The notes beneath the pieces were generated by a model that worked only from the letters and a program-made list of their open reading frames with translations, was not told the origin of the DNA and ran no database searches. Shown piece after piece: positions 23,470 to 32,126 of a stretch of DNA of 40,321 nt. Position 1 is the first letter of the stretch; each line of letters begins with the position of its first letter. The DNA is from Limnochordaceae bacterium (GTDB taxonomy: Bacteria > Bacillota > Limnochordia > Limnochordales > DUMU01), in contig JADBKQ010000016.1 in assembly GCA_014896305.1 (NCBI GenBank), positions 1 through 40,321 on the forward strand, written 5' to 3'. Made by a program: the position numbers and the translations under genes.

Positions 23470-25320
23470 ATGCGACGATTCGTCCCCCTCTTGGTTGTCC
23501 CGGTTCTACTCCTCGCCATGACGAGGCCGGCCCTGGCCGCCAGCCTTACCTTCACCGGCTACGTCGACGCTGAGATCAAGTACACGCCAGAGGACAAGTG
23601 GACTGGGCGCACCGGCCTCGAGATCACTGCCGGCATGAGCGCGACGAATAAGTACAGCCTGAAGCTAGGATTCTTCAACGAAGACAGGAACTTCTGGGAA
23701 TCGTATTCGACTTGGACGTTCCGGCCGTCTGATATCAGCCTCTATGCCCAAGGTCGCCTATGGACAAACGGCCCCATTGTGAAGGGTACTATGGGCGACT
23801 TCAAAATGCTGGGCCCAGTCTACATGGCGGGGGACGATAGCAAAGCGGCTGTCCGCGGGGCGATGGTCGAAAACCTCCCCTTCGGCGCCCTGAAGTTTTC
23901 CGGGTACTACTCCTGGCCCAGGGCCGTCATCGACCCGCTAGACGCCGGGGCCACCTCCCGCGTCTGGGGTGGTACGGTCAATATCGCTAACTTCAAAGGC
24001 TTAAAAGTCGATGCATATGGCGCCGTACGCACCGGACAATTTGAAACGATGTGGGGGATGCCCCCGCATGCACCAGATGGTGCAGAGCTGAAATTTGACC
24101 ACACCAACGAGATGGTGAGCCCATACCAAGGGCTACATCTCTTCAACACAAATTATGGCCGTTCCACTTGGATAGCCAGCCTAGATTGGGAGATGGCCTT
24201 TATCGATAAGGACGGATATATCATTAAGTACATACCTGCCAAAGTCTCTAAGTCTGGTTGGGGACCACCTACGGCCAACACATCCTATAGCTACGTCATC
24301 GCTGCATATATGTACGAATCGACAGGTGCCTATCAGTGGATGAAAAGCCACCTCCAGCCTTATGAAGGGACACATAACCCCGTAGTGTTTCAGCCTTCCG
24401 GCGGTACTGACAGCCATCGGTATACCGAAGCTGTCGGCGCAATAGAAGGAGCATATACAATCGCTGGTCTTCGACTGAATGGACAGTTTGGGCGAATGAT
24501 GACCAGCGACCAGGTCACGCCTAAGCCGTCGTCTGTGGCCCCAGCTGCGGTGAACAGTTTCGGTGTTCGGCCGTGGGATCTGCCCAAAGAACCAGCAAAG
24601 TCGAGTAAAAGCTCCGCTTCCTTCTTTATCGTCTCTGCCAGCACTGATGTCCCGGTTGGCGCGGAGCTGGCCACAAAGCCGCTAACATTGACTGTAGAAT
24701 ACCGAAACATTAACGAAGGGTTCGTCCCTTGGGCTCGTTCGACGGTAACTGATCCTTCCCAAGAGGGATATAACCGAATCGAAGCCCAGCTAGGTCAGAA
24801 TGGTTTCAACTTTGTAGCTAGCACCACTGTCTTGCCGGCTAACCCAGTGGATGTCAAAGTAACCGTGGACTCCTATACCAAAGGCCAAGAGCGTAGTCAA
24901 ACATCGTCTTTGGAGATGGCAACCAGACTCGCTAGCTATGAAGTGAGCGGGAAGTTGGCTACGGATGGGGCGGGGTTGGGAGTTGCCCGCAACATCAACC
25001 TTGGCATTCCAGATATTACCAAACTTCGTCCTTCGTACACGTTCACCATTGACCCGAGCTCTCAGGTGAAGCATACGCTTGCCCTGTCGACCGAGTTTAA
25101 CCTGGGCGGATTCAAGAAGATCACCGCCGAGTTCTCCTATGAGTTGGCCAGCAAGGTGGACCCGACGACAAACAAGTCGTTCCTGGATGCCGCAACGACA
25201 GCAACGGCTTCCTACACGGCTCCGAACGGCTGGAGTCTCAACGCTGGATGGAAGGATCCTGACGATCCCACCAAGCGGGACGACACCTTCTTCAACCTCT
25301 ACTACAAGGTCAACATCTAG
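23470..25320 (+). CDS. Exported beta-rich, barrel-like surface protein (paralogue 1)
   Basis: 616 residues. A short classical signal peptide (MRRFVPLLVVPVLLLAMTRPALA) is followed by alternating hydrophobic/polar strands throughout: LTFTGYVDAEIKY, TGLEITAGMSATNKYSLKLG, VTASYTAPNGWSLNAGWKD. There are no internal hydrophobic helices. The strand pattern and Gly/Tyr/Trp content are those of outer-membrane beta-barrels, and the partner gene ends in phenylalanine as barrels do; this copy ends KVNI. ATG 23470 has a near-perfect AAGGAGG upstream. It is the first of two tandem paralogues of identical length. No named family is recognised. Inference: outer-membrane or surface-layer-associated protein, possibly a porin-like channel in a diderm Firmicute. 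Confidence 0.8.
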   Translation: MRRFVPLLVVPVLLLAMTRPALAASLTFTGYVDAEIKYTPEDKWTGRTGLEITAGMSATNKYSLKLGFFNEDRNFWESYSTWTFRPSDISLYAQGRLWTNGPIVKGTMGDFKMLGPVYMAGDDSKAAVRGAMVENLPFGALKFSGYYSWPRAVIDPLDAGATSRVWGGTVNIANFKGLKVDAYGAVRTGQFETMWGMPPHAPDGAELKFDHTNEMVSPYQGLHLFNTNYGRSTWIASLDWEMAFIDKDGYIIKYIPAKVSKSGWGPPTANTSYSYVIAAYMYESTGAYQWMKSHLQPYEGTHNPVVFQPSGGTDSHRYTEAVGAIEGAYTIAGLRLNGQFGRMMTSDQVTPKPSSVAPAAVNSFGVRPWDLPKEPAKSSKSSASFFIVSASTDVPVGAELATKPLTLTVEYRNINEGFVPWARSTVTDPSQEGYNRIEAQLGQNGFNFVASTTVLPANPVDVKVTVDSYTKGQERSQTSSLEMATRLASYEVSGKLATDGAGLGVARNINLGIPDITKLRPSYTFTIDPSSQVKHTLALSTEFNLGGFKKITAEFSYELASKVDPTTNKSFLDAATTATASYTAPNGWSLNAGWKDPDDPTKRDDTFFNLYYKVNI

Positions 25321-25336
25321 GCTTAGGCCCTCGCCG

Positions 25337-25363
25337 CAGGGGTAGGCACCTGTCCTACCCCTG
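25337..25363 (+). terminator. Intercistronic hairpin between barrel paralogues
   Basis: CAGGGGTAGG (25337-25346) pairs perfectly with CCTACCCCTG (25354-25363) around a 7-base loop, 16 bases after the first paralogue's stop. Without a T tract it may act as a partial terminator or an mRNA 3' stabiliser, giving unequal expression of the two genes. Confidence 0.5.
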
Positions 25364-25414
25364 GGCTCCATCCTGTGCCAAGGACAGACATTGTGCTGGA
25401 AAGGGGAGAACCCG

Positions 25415-27265
25415 ATGAAACCGTTACTTAGGGGGGCTGTCGGAATAGGCCTGATGGCCGCGATAGCCGTTGGCAGTCCTCAAACCTTTGCTGCCGGCCT
25501 CAGTATCAGCGGATCAGGAAAAGTGACTCTGCGGTACTCGCCAGCGTACGACAGTAAGTGGGTGGGCGAGACATACCTTTTGTTGTCGCTCGGCACGTCC
25601 AACATCTACCTGCGGTGGTATGAGACCACCCAGCAGTTCTGGAACCCCTTCGGCGAAATCACCTTGCCGCCGTCTTCCATAGCCCTCAACGCTACAGGAC
25701 CTTTGTGGACCGGCGGACCTTCGATCAGTGGAACGCTGGGAGATTATCGGATCAACGGGCTCGGGCCCGACTACTTGTTTGGTCCGACCGGTTGGCCACC
25801 GGCAGATGCGCTTCGAGGGGTCCTCGCTCGGGATCTCAAGGTCGGTAAATTGACGATGTCTGGGTTTTTTGGATGGCCAACGTACAACCAATCCAACACC
25901 ACGCCCATTATCCAGATCGGACCGACGGCGATGGCCTGGGGGGCGAGCCTCAACCTCCCCGAATTTGCCGGCATCAAGACAAACCTATATGGTGCAATGC
26001 GTGTCGGTACCCTGAGCGTACGTTCGGTCGTAACCGTGGTACAGGCTAATAAACCCCATGATCAATGGCCCATGGCCGTGATCACCCGCGTCAACCCAAC
26101 GGACACCGGCCAAAATGGTGACCTCCTGCTGTTCAGCCAGGACGCCCCAAAGGCCCCCAAAGAGATCATTCCCAGCCCATATTGGGCCTACGCCTTCCTG
26201 GACAAAGATTTCAAGGTCATCAATACGCAGTACGGCGACCCAAGGCCAGACAAGCCCAGTGGCAATGTGGCCTACATCCTGGCTGGTCATGACTACCAGG
26301 ATCCGACTCCCCCTTATGCTCCGAATGGGCCTCAGAACGCCAGCTGGATCACAACCTACCTTCATCCCGGTGACACCGTTCGTTTCGAGAATGGCCCGGG
26401 AAAACAGGTAGACCCGGTGCATCCTGACAAGGCCCCAGGTAGTGAGGCCTTCGGCGGGATTGAGCTCCAAGGCAAGCACGCCAATGTGTCCTGGTCGCTC
26501 AAAGCTGCGCGCCAAGTGGTTGTGGATCCGAACCCCGTAGCCTATCCGAAGATGCTCCCATACCAGCAATTCACGGCTGGAATGTACATGGCTTCCGCCT
26601 CGACTACCCTGGAGGTCCCTGGGAAGGAGTTGGCTACCAAGCCGCTTCAGCTCACACTGGACTGGCGCAACATCGATGCGAACTTCCACCCCTGGCCTTC
26701 CTCAACTCAGACCGATCCGACCCAGAGCTACTACAACTACGTATACGCTCATCGTGACCAGCAAGGGATTCACTTCAACGCCAAAACAACAGTGTTCCCT
26801 GCGCAGCCAGTAGATCTCACCTTGGATACCGACTCCTATACGAAGAAGAGTGCCCCCACAGCTGGAACTACGCGCTCGTACTCGCTGACGGCTGCCACGA
26901 CGCTACGTGGTTACTCCTTCACCTCCACTCTCAGCAGCGACGCAACGTCGATCCAGGTGTCGCGCTCGCTGCCTGCGGTCGGTCCGATCAGCTCGATCAC
27001 TCCTACTTACAAGCTGACATTCGCCACCCCTCTAAAGCATGAAGTTCAGGTTGACGTCAAACTATCCGTGGGTGGTTTCCGTGACATTTCCACAACCACA
27101 AACTACACGGCACAGGGAAGTAACACTACGACCTCCATCCAAGCCTCGTACACCTCACCCAATGGGTGGGCGTTAGCAGGCAAGTGGACCGGGTGGTCCG
27201 ACCCGACCAAGAAGCCCACCGTTGATGACAACTACGCCACGGTGTCGTACAGTCTCAGCTTCTGA
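25415..27265 (+). CDS. Exported beta-rich, barrel-like surface protein (paralogue 2)
   Basis: 616 residues, the same length as its upstream paralogue and alignable along its length. Shared landmarks are a FW at the same N-terminal position, PLWTGGPSISGTLGDYRING versus a related segment in paralogue 1, ELATKPLQLTLDWRNIDANF versus ELATKPLTLTVEYRNINEGF, and the C-terminal TSPNGWALAGKW. The signal peptide is LLRGAVGIGLMAAIAVGSPQTFAA. The last residues are SYSLSF, fitting the C-terminal aromatic signature of outer-membrane barrels. ATG 25415 follows GGGGAG; the open frame reaches back to 25391 without better support. A GC-rich hairpin follows. Function unknown; the pair probably arose by tandem duplication. 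Confidence 0.82.
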   Translation: MKPLLRGAVGIGLMAAIAVGSPQTFAAGLSISGSGKVTLRYSPAYDSKWVGETYLLLSLGTSNIYLRWYETTQQFWNPFGEITLPPSSIALNATGPLWTGGPSISGTLGDYRINGLGPDYLFGPTGWPPADALRGVLARDLKVGKLTMSGFFGWPTYNQSNTTPIIQIGPTAMAWGASLNLPEFAGIKTNLYGAMRVGTLSVRSVVTVVQANKPHDQWPMAVITRVNPTDTGQNGDLLLFSQDAPKAPKEIIPSPYWAYAFLDKDFKVINTQYGDPRPDKPSGNVAYILAGHDYQDPTPPYAPNGPQNASWITTYLHPGDTVRFENGPGKQVDPVHPDKAPGSEAFGGIELQGKHANVSWSLKAARQVVVDPNPVAYPKMLPYQQFTAGMYMASASTTLEVPGKELATKPLQLTLDWRNIDANFHPWPSSTQTDPTQSYYNYVYAHRDQQGIHFNAKTTVFPAQPVDLTLDTDSYTKKSAPTAGTTRSYSLTAATTLRGYSFTSTLSSDATSIQVSRSLPAVGPISSITPTYKLTFATPLKHEVQVDVKLSVGGFRDISTTTNYTAQGSNTTTSIQASYTSPNGWALAGKWTGWSDPTKKPTVDDNYATVSYSLSF

Positions 27266-27308
27266 CCAGGATCTCGCGCCTCGGAAACGGGGATGAAGTT
27301 CCAACGAC

Positions 27309-27334
27309 GGCGGGAGGCACCACCTCCCGCCTTT
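27309..27334 (+). terminator. Intrinsic terminator after the barrel pair
   Basis: GGCGGGAGG (27309-27317), loop CACCA, CCTCCCGCC (27323-27331), then TTTC. It ends transcription of the plus-strand pair and lies just four bases from the stop of the convergent aminotransferase gene, so it could serve both. Confidence 0.8.
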
Positions 27335-27337
27335 CAC

Positions 27338-28651
27338 TTATTCACTGGAACACCCAACGTTGAGGCGGTGACGCCAGACTTTGGCGATGGCCTCGGCCAC
27401 ATCGTGCATATCTGATTGCTCTGCCAGCAACAGCCGTTGTGGTAGCCAGATCACCTCAGCCGCCGCACGTTCCGCCTGGGGAGCACGGCCACCTTCCACA
27501 CGCCAGTGCGGTTCTTGGCCGGCCTCAACTGGAGACGGCTGGCCCCGGTTCACTGCAGGTTGGCGACTTGCCTCAGCCGCCAGCGATCGGCCCGAGTCAG
27601 ATCCCGTGGCCACGGCCCAAAGCGGATCATGGTACAGTGCGGGGTAGCCAGTGCGAGCAGGAATCCCCTCCGCCTGCAGCGCCTGTACGATGCGGGGCAG
27701 CGGCACGCGCCACACGTCCTGGCGCAGGCGAATCAAGTACAGATGGTAGGCGTGGCGGGTGACCCGCTCATCTCGGCGCGGCGGCAACGCCACTGGTTCA
27801 CCGGTGCTGCGATTGAGATCGTCCAGCAACGCGCTCAGGTAGGCAGCGTTGGCGTTACGTCGCTCGGTTTGAACGTCGAGCCGTTCCATCTGCGCCAACA
27901 GCAGCGCGGCCTGCAGCTCGGTGAGGCGGTAGTCCGCCCCCACCAGCGGGCGGGGCGGCGTTCGGCCCACCCAGCGACCGACGTTGCGGTAGGCCCGGCA
28001 GTAGTCGGCCAGGGCCTCGTCGTTGGTCACGATGGCACCCCCCTCGCCGCAGGTCAGATTCTTGCTGGACTGGAACGAGAAAGAGCCGCAGATTCCCCAG
28101 CTACCCAGCCGCCGTCCCCGCCATTCCGCCCCGTGGGCCTGGGCCGCATCTTCGATCAGCGGCAAGTGGTACTTCCGGGCAATAGCCATCAGCCGGTCCA
28201 TGTCCGCCGGTCCCCCGCCCACGTGAACCGCGATGATAGCTCTCGTCCGGGGCGTAATCGCCGCCTCTACGGCTGCCGGGTCGATGGTGCAGGTGTCCGG
28301 TTCAATATCGACGATGACGGGAACGGCTCCTACCTGGAAAACGACTGACGCTGTGGCAATGAACGTGTAGGCCGGGATAATGACCTCGCTCCCAGGACCC
28401 ACCCCCACCGCGCGCAAAGCCATTTCCAGGGTGACCGTCCCGTTGGCGGCGGCTACGGCATAGGCCGTGTGCTGATAACGGGCGAACACTTCCTCAAAGC
28501 GGGGGATCATCGTCCCTCCCAACCCCCACACCCCACTGTCCAGCGCCTCCAGCACCAGCTGGCGATCGCTCATCCCCACCTCAGGCCAGGCCGGCCAGGA
28601 GCGCTGCCGTACCGGCGGACCGCCCCGTAACGCCAGTCGTTCCAACTCCAC
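27338..28651 (-). CDS. DegT/DnrJ/EryC1/StrS-family aminotransferase
   Basis: 437-residue PLP-dependent enzyme of the sugar aminotransferase family. PAYTFIATASVVFQVGAVPV, IEDAAQAHGAEWRGRRLGSWG (cofactor-contacting Asp168) and SFQSSKNLTCGEGGAIVTND (Schiff-base Lys197) are in order. DYRLTELQAALLLAQMERLD follows as usual. The family makes amino sugars for surface glycans, antibiotics or inositol derivatives; the EDAAQAHGAEWRG form resembles members acting on keto-sugars or scyllo-inosose. Near the C-terminus an insertion (about 365-405) is rich in Gly, Ser, Pro and Ala. The annotated start is GTG 28651, but AGGAGG lies only a few bases before it. TTG 28645 has better spacing. It is divergent from the superoxide dismutase gene. 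Confidence 0.9.
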   Translation of the reverse strand: MELERLALRGGPPVRQRSWPAWPEVGMSDRQLVLEALDSGVWGLGGTMIPRFEEVFARYQHTAYAVAAANGTVTLEMALRAVGVGPGSEVIIPAYTFIATASVVFQVGAVPVIVDIEPDTCTIDPAAVEAAITPRTRAIIAVHVGGGPADMDRLMAIARKYHLPLIEDAAQAHGAEWRGRRLGSWGICGSFSFQSSKNLTCGEGGAIVTNDEALADYCRAYRNVGRWVGRTPPRPLVGADYRLTELQAALLLAQMERLDVQTERRNANAAYLSALLDDLNRSTGEPVALPPRRDERVTRHAYHLYLIRLRQDVWRVPLPRIVQALQAEGIPARTGYPALYHDPLWAVATGSDSGRSLAAEASRQPAVNRGQPSPVEAGQEPHWRVEGGRAPQAERAAAEVIWLPQRLLLAEQSDMHDVAEAIAKVWRHRLNVGCSSE

Positions 28652-28818
28652 CGCCTCCTGCGTTTCCTTCCGCTGTCATTTGTCATTGTATCCTGCTCAG
28701 CAACCCTGTCCATGGAGTGGCGGAATCGTCCCTTGCCCCCTCGCCCCTGGTGGCACAAGCCATGCGAGCTTGCAATAATCGGAGTGAACATCAATCAAGA
28801 ATCGGATCAAATTTATAG

Positions 28819-28845
28819 TTGACACTAGCCAAAGTGTGCTATAGT
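28819..28845 (+). promoter_or_regulatory. Promoter for superoxide dismutase
   Basis: TTGACA (28819-28824) and TATAGT (28840-28845) with a 15-base spacer, a perfect -35 and a near-perfect -10. Transcription from here leaves a 5' leader of about 185 bases before the ATG at 29037. It contains GC-rich pairing segments (for example GGGCCCCGCCTGGCCCG near 28932), but no known riboswitch is recognised. The rest of the 385-base divergent region holds no gene. Confidence 0.65.
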
Positions 28846-29036
28846 AAGGGCGTGGACGGAAGGGGGGACGGAATGAGCCCCTCGCGGCATAGACTACTGC
28901 CGTCCGGACACGCTGGCTGACCAACGCACCGGGCCCCGCCTGGCCCGAGCCAGGTCGCTCGACGTCCACCAAGGACAGCCAGTTACATCAGGTTCAACAC
29001 GGCTCAGTAACCAACCAGCAAGGAGGAGACCGACCG

Positions 29037-29633
29037 ATGCCGTATCAACTGCCACCTCTTCCCTATGCCTATGATGCGCTTGAACCCTACATCGACGAGC
29101 AGACCATGCGCCTGCACCACGACAAGCACCATCAAGCCTATGTCGATGGTCTGAACAAGGCCGAGGCGGCTCTGGCGGAAGCCCGTGCCAAGGGCGATTT
29201 CGCCCTGGTAAAGCACTGGTCCCGCGAAGCCGCGTTCAACGGCTCTGGGCATCTGCTCCACAGCATCTTCTGGACGATCATGGGCCCCAACCAGGGCGGT
29301 AAGCCCAGCGGCGCACTGCTGGAACAGATCGAGAAGGACTTTGGCAGCTTTGACGCGTTCCAGAAGCAGTTTAGCGCGGCTGCCGTGGCGGTGGAGGGTT
29401 CAGGCTGGGCCATCCTGGCCTGGGAGCCAACCGCAGCCAAGCTCATCATCCTGCAAGCCGAGAAGCACCAGAACCTGACTGAATGGGGTGTCGTGCCGCT
29501 GCTCGTCCTCGATGTCTGGGAGCACGCCTATTACCTCAAGTACCAGAACCGCCGGGCGGACTATGTCAACGCCTGGTGGAACGTGGTCAACTGGCCCGAG
29601 GTGGCTCGTCGACTGGAGGCGGCGCGCAAGTAA
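29037..29633 (+). CDS. sodA: Superoxide dismutase, manganese type
   Basis: 198-residue Fe/Mn superoxide dismutase converting superoxide to hydrogen peroxide and oxygen. LPYAYDALEPYIDEQTMRLH and HDKHHQAYVDGLN open the protein. Metal ligands are His27, His75 (GHLLHSIFW), Asp159 and His163 (LDVWEHAYYLKYQNRR). Gly71 in NGSGHLLH and the glutamine in EKHQNLTEW occupy positions typical of Mn rather than Fe enzymes, so I favour a Mn cofactor; metal use can be cambialistic. No signal peptide, so it is cytoplasmic. ATG 29037 follows AAGGAGGAG. It is a single-gene unit from the promoter at 28819. Its presence means the organism meets oxygen at least at times. Confidence 0.96.
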   Translation: MPYQLPPLPYAYDALEPYIDEQTMRLHHDKHHQAYVDGLNKAEAALAEARAKGDFALVKHWSREAAFNGSGHLLHSIFWTIMGPNQGGKPSGALLEQIEKDFGSFDAFQKQFSAAAVAVEGSGWAILAWEPTAAKLIILQAEKHQNLTEWGVVPLLVLDVWEHAYYLKYQNRRADYVNAWWNVVNWPEVARRLEAARK

Positions 29634-29959
29634 GAAACTCACACCGTCTGCATGGAAGGCGTCTCAGTCGAACGCACCCGCATGAACTGATCCGGGCCGC
29701 TGCCAGAGTCTTTAGCGTCACGCTGAAGCGCTGGCCGCGGCCCTTTTTCTGTCACTCGCAGGGAATGGAAGAAAAAGGGAGCGGGGAATCAATGGTGGGG
29801 CAGGTGACCAAACGAACGTTGCGGCCGTTACCATGCATTTAATCCGGTAGCAGGGCGAACAAAGGAAAACGGGTCGACGTCCGGAATATAATGTGCACGC
29901 GTTTTTGGCCGTCCCCCCCCTCTTTGTTCCGCTCATCCTTTCGCGCAGGAGGAATCATC
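29634..29959 (+). promoter_or_regulatory. Intergenic region with TATAAT box before the protease gene
   Basis: A perfect TATAAT lies at 29887-29892, 67 bases before the protease start, but no good -35 is found 16-18 bases upstream. GGCCGCGGCC followed by CTTTTT near 29734-29749 is a possible weak terminator for the dismutase gene. No gene is seen in these 326 bases. Confidence 0.4.
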
Positions 29960-32098
29960 GTGGATCAACCATCGGCTCGACCGCGACCCGTGCGGCTCTT
30001 ATTCTCTTGGCGTTCCTGGACGATCCTGGCCCTGCTGTCTGTTCTTTCCCTCGTTCTAGCCGCCTGTGGTGGCGGCGGCAGCCCCACGTTTACGCTGAGC
30101 GGATACGTCCGCAGTGCCAATGGAGCAACGCCCATCGGCGGAGCACAGGTGGCAGTCCCCAGCGTGAACACGGTGGCTACCACCAACTCTAACGGCTGGT
30201 ATCAATTGGTGGGATTACCCCGCAACAGCGGCAACCTTTCCGTCGTCGTCACCGCCGCCAACTACGAGCCTGTTAACCAGGTCATCACCCCACCGGCCGG
30301 CCCCAGTGCGACCCAAAACTTCCTTCTGCAGCCGGTCAATCCAGGCGGTTCCGCTGGTGTTGCCGGCACCGTCACGTACACAACTGACTCGTGGGTCATG
30401 GGAGCTTCTGCCACTCGTTCCTGGCCACCAGCAGCTTCCTCGACCAGCATGGTCCGTCCTACCTTTGCCCCCCCTGTGTCTCGCCCGGCCCGCCATGTTA
30501 CGGTAGAGCTTCGTCCCGGCGCATCCGGCGTACCTTTCGGCTCTTCCGACTACGTCGTCCAGTCAATGATGGAACAGGTCCGTGACCTGCTGGCCGGCTC
30601 CGGACTGCCCAAGCTGAACTATAGAGTTTTCCCGTACATGGAACGATTGGGCAGACGCCTGGCCACCATCGAAGTCCCTGCGGGCATGACAGCAGAGCTC
30701 TTAGCGCAACGGCTGCAGAGTTCCAATGCCGTGCTGCGAGCCAGGCCCGCTCAGTATGTCTACCCCACCAGCTACCCAGTCCGTCTCCCCAATGACCCGT
30801 CATACTCCCAGCAGTATCAGTACAACTTGCTGGGGATGCCGCAGACGTGGGCTCTGCAACCCGATGCCGGGTCGGAAAGGGTTGCCGTCATTGATACAGG
30901 CGTGCGCTTCGAGCATCCCGACCTGCGAGGCAACCTGCTGTCTGGCTACGACTTTGTGGACAATGATAGCGATCCGACCGATCCTGGCAGTGACACCACC
31001 TTCAGCAGCCACGGTACCCATGTGGCTGGCCTGATCAGTGCACGGACCAACAACGGGTTTCAGGTAGCTGGGACCGCCTGGTATACTTCAATCATCCCCT
31101 TCCGGTCCTTGCAGCCCAGCGATAGGACTCCCATCGAGTACACTACGGAGGCAATCGCCGCGGCGGCATCGCCCCAGTATCACGCCGACGTCATCAACCT
31201 GTCCCTGGGTGTTGAAGGGCAACCTGATCCAGATACCCAGCAGCTTTTCAGAGACGCCATTAACGGGGCGATAGCTGCAGGAGCGACTGTGGTTGCTGCC
31301 TCTGGTAATGATCTGAGTGGCCAGGCCCCAGTCTCCTGGCCAGCTGCGTACCAACCCGTCATCGCCGTAGGGGCGATTGACCAATCGAAAGCTCGGGCCT
31401 ACTTCTCCAACAGTGGGCCTGAACTCGATGTCATGGCTCCTGGCGTGAACGTTCTCAGCACCAGCTGGAATAAGCCAGCCAACTCCTATGACCCGGATCG
31501 CGCCAGCGGAACATCGATGGCGACCCCCATTGTCTCGGGCATCGTCGCTTTGATGCGGGCGGCCGGCCTCAGCCCCAACCAGGTCAGCACGGTGTTGGCC
31601 CAAACCGCCATGGACATTGGCCAGCCGGGCAAAGACAATGAGACCGGCTACGGCGTGATCAACCCGTATCTGGCCGTCGCTAGTGCCAGCGGCGCCGGTC
31701 CAGATCAGCTATGGATCGGGTTTGTCACTCCCGACGGCACGCCCCTCAGCCAGGCAGTTCATCCGTCCTTTACACCGACCTCCCAGGGGAACTGGTCGTA
31801 CTCCGTAACCGGCGTGCGCGCGGGGTCTGGCTTCGTGTTTGCCTGGCTCGACGTGAACCGTGATGGCCAGCTTGACGAGGGCGACTATGTAGGGAAGTAC
31901 CCCCAGGGGAGCACGCCCATCACGATTGCGGCCGGCCAGTCGATCTCTGCCCCATTGACTGCCGGGATTTTCAGTGGCGCAGGAGCGACCGCGGCCGGGC
32001 GTTCCGTGGATGTGCAAATGGTCAGTCAAGCGCAGCGCCTGTGGGAAGGCCTGATCAAGGCGATCCCAGCAGGCAAGACGAGGGCGTCCGCTCCGTAG
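29960..32098 (+). CDS. Subtilisin-like (S8) serine protease lipoprotein
   Basis: 712 residues. The lipoprotein signal ends at the lipobox LAAC (Cys36) followed by GGGGS. A carboxypeptidase-regulatory/CnaB-like sandwich covers about 44-128 (LSGYVRSANGATPIGGAQVAV). A pro-region with a Ser/Pro linker follows. The S8 catalytic domain runs from about 275 to 580: Asp312 in VAVIDTGVRFEHPD, His351 in SSHGTHVAGLIS, oxyanion Asn450 in AASGNDLSG and Ser519 in ASGTSMATPIVSG. The C-terminal part has DVNRDGQLDEGDYVG, an EF-hand-like calcium loop. GTG 29960 follows AGGAGGAATCATC; the open frame to 29891 lacks such a site. The product is probably an extracytoplasmic protease anchored by lipid, processing surface or secreted proteins. 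It converges with the glycosidase gene at a shared hairpin. Confidence 0.93.
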   Translation: MDQPSARPRPVRLLFSWRSWTILALLSVLSLVLAACGGGGSPTFTLSGYVRSANGATPIGGAQVAVPSVNTVATTNSNGWYQLVGLPRNSGNLSVVVTAANYEPVNQVITPPAGPSATQNFLLQPVNPGGSAGVAGTVTYTTDSWVMGASATRSWPPAASSTSMVRPTFAPPVSRPARHVTVELRPGASGVPFGSSDYVVQSMMEQVRDLLAGSGLPKLNYRVFPYMERLGRRLATIEVPAGMTAELLAQRLQSSNAVLRARPAQYVYPTSYPVRLPNDPSYSQQYQYNLLGMPQTWALQPDAGSERVAVIDTGVRFEHPDLRGNLLSGYDFVDNDSDPTDPGSDTTFSSHGTHVAGLISARTNNGFQVAGTAWYTSIIPFRSLQPSDRTPIEYTTEAIAAAASPQYHADVINLSLGVEGQPDPDTQQLFRDAINGAIAAGATVVAASGNDLSGQAPVSWPAAYQPVIAVGAIDQSKARAYFSNSGPELDVMAPGVNVLSTSWNKPANSYDPDRASGTSMATPIVSGIVALMRAAGLSPNQVSTVLAQTAMDIGQPGKDNETGYGVINPYLAVASASGAGPDQLWIGFVTPDGTPLSQAVHPSFTPTSQGNWSYSVTGVRAGSGFVFAWLDVNRDGQLDEGDYVGKYPQGSTPITIAAGQSISAPLTAGIFSGAGATAAGRSVDVQMVSQAQRLWEGLIKAIPAGKTRASAP

Positions 32099-32112
32099 CG
32101 GGCGCCCTCGTC
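32077..32112. terminator. 16-bp hairpin between convergent genes
   Basis: GACGAGGGCG-T-CCGCT (32077-32092), loop CCGT, AGCGG-G-CGCCCTCGTC (32097-32112), continuous except for one G-T wobble. It overlaps the protease stop codon and lies 14 bases from the stop of the convergent glycosidase gene. There is no clear T tract on either side, but its position suggests a bidirectional transcription end. Confidence 0.7.
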
Positions 32113-32126
32113 CTCATCATTGCGCT

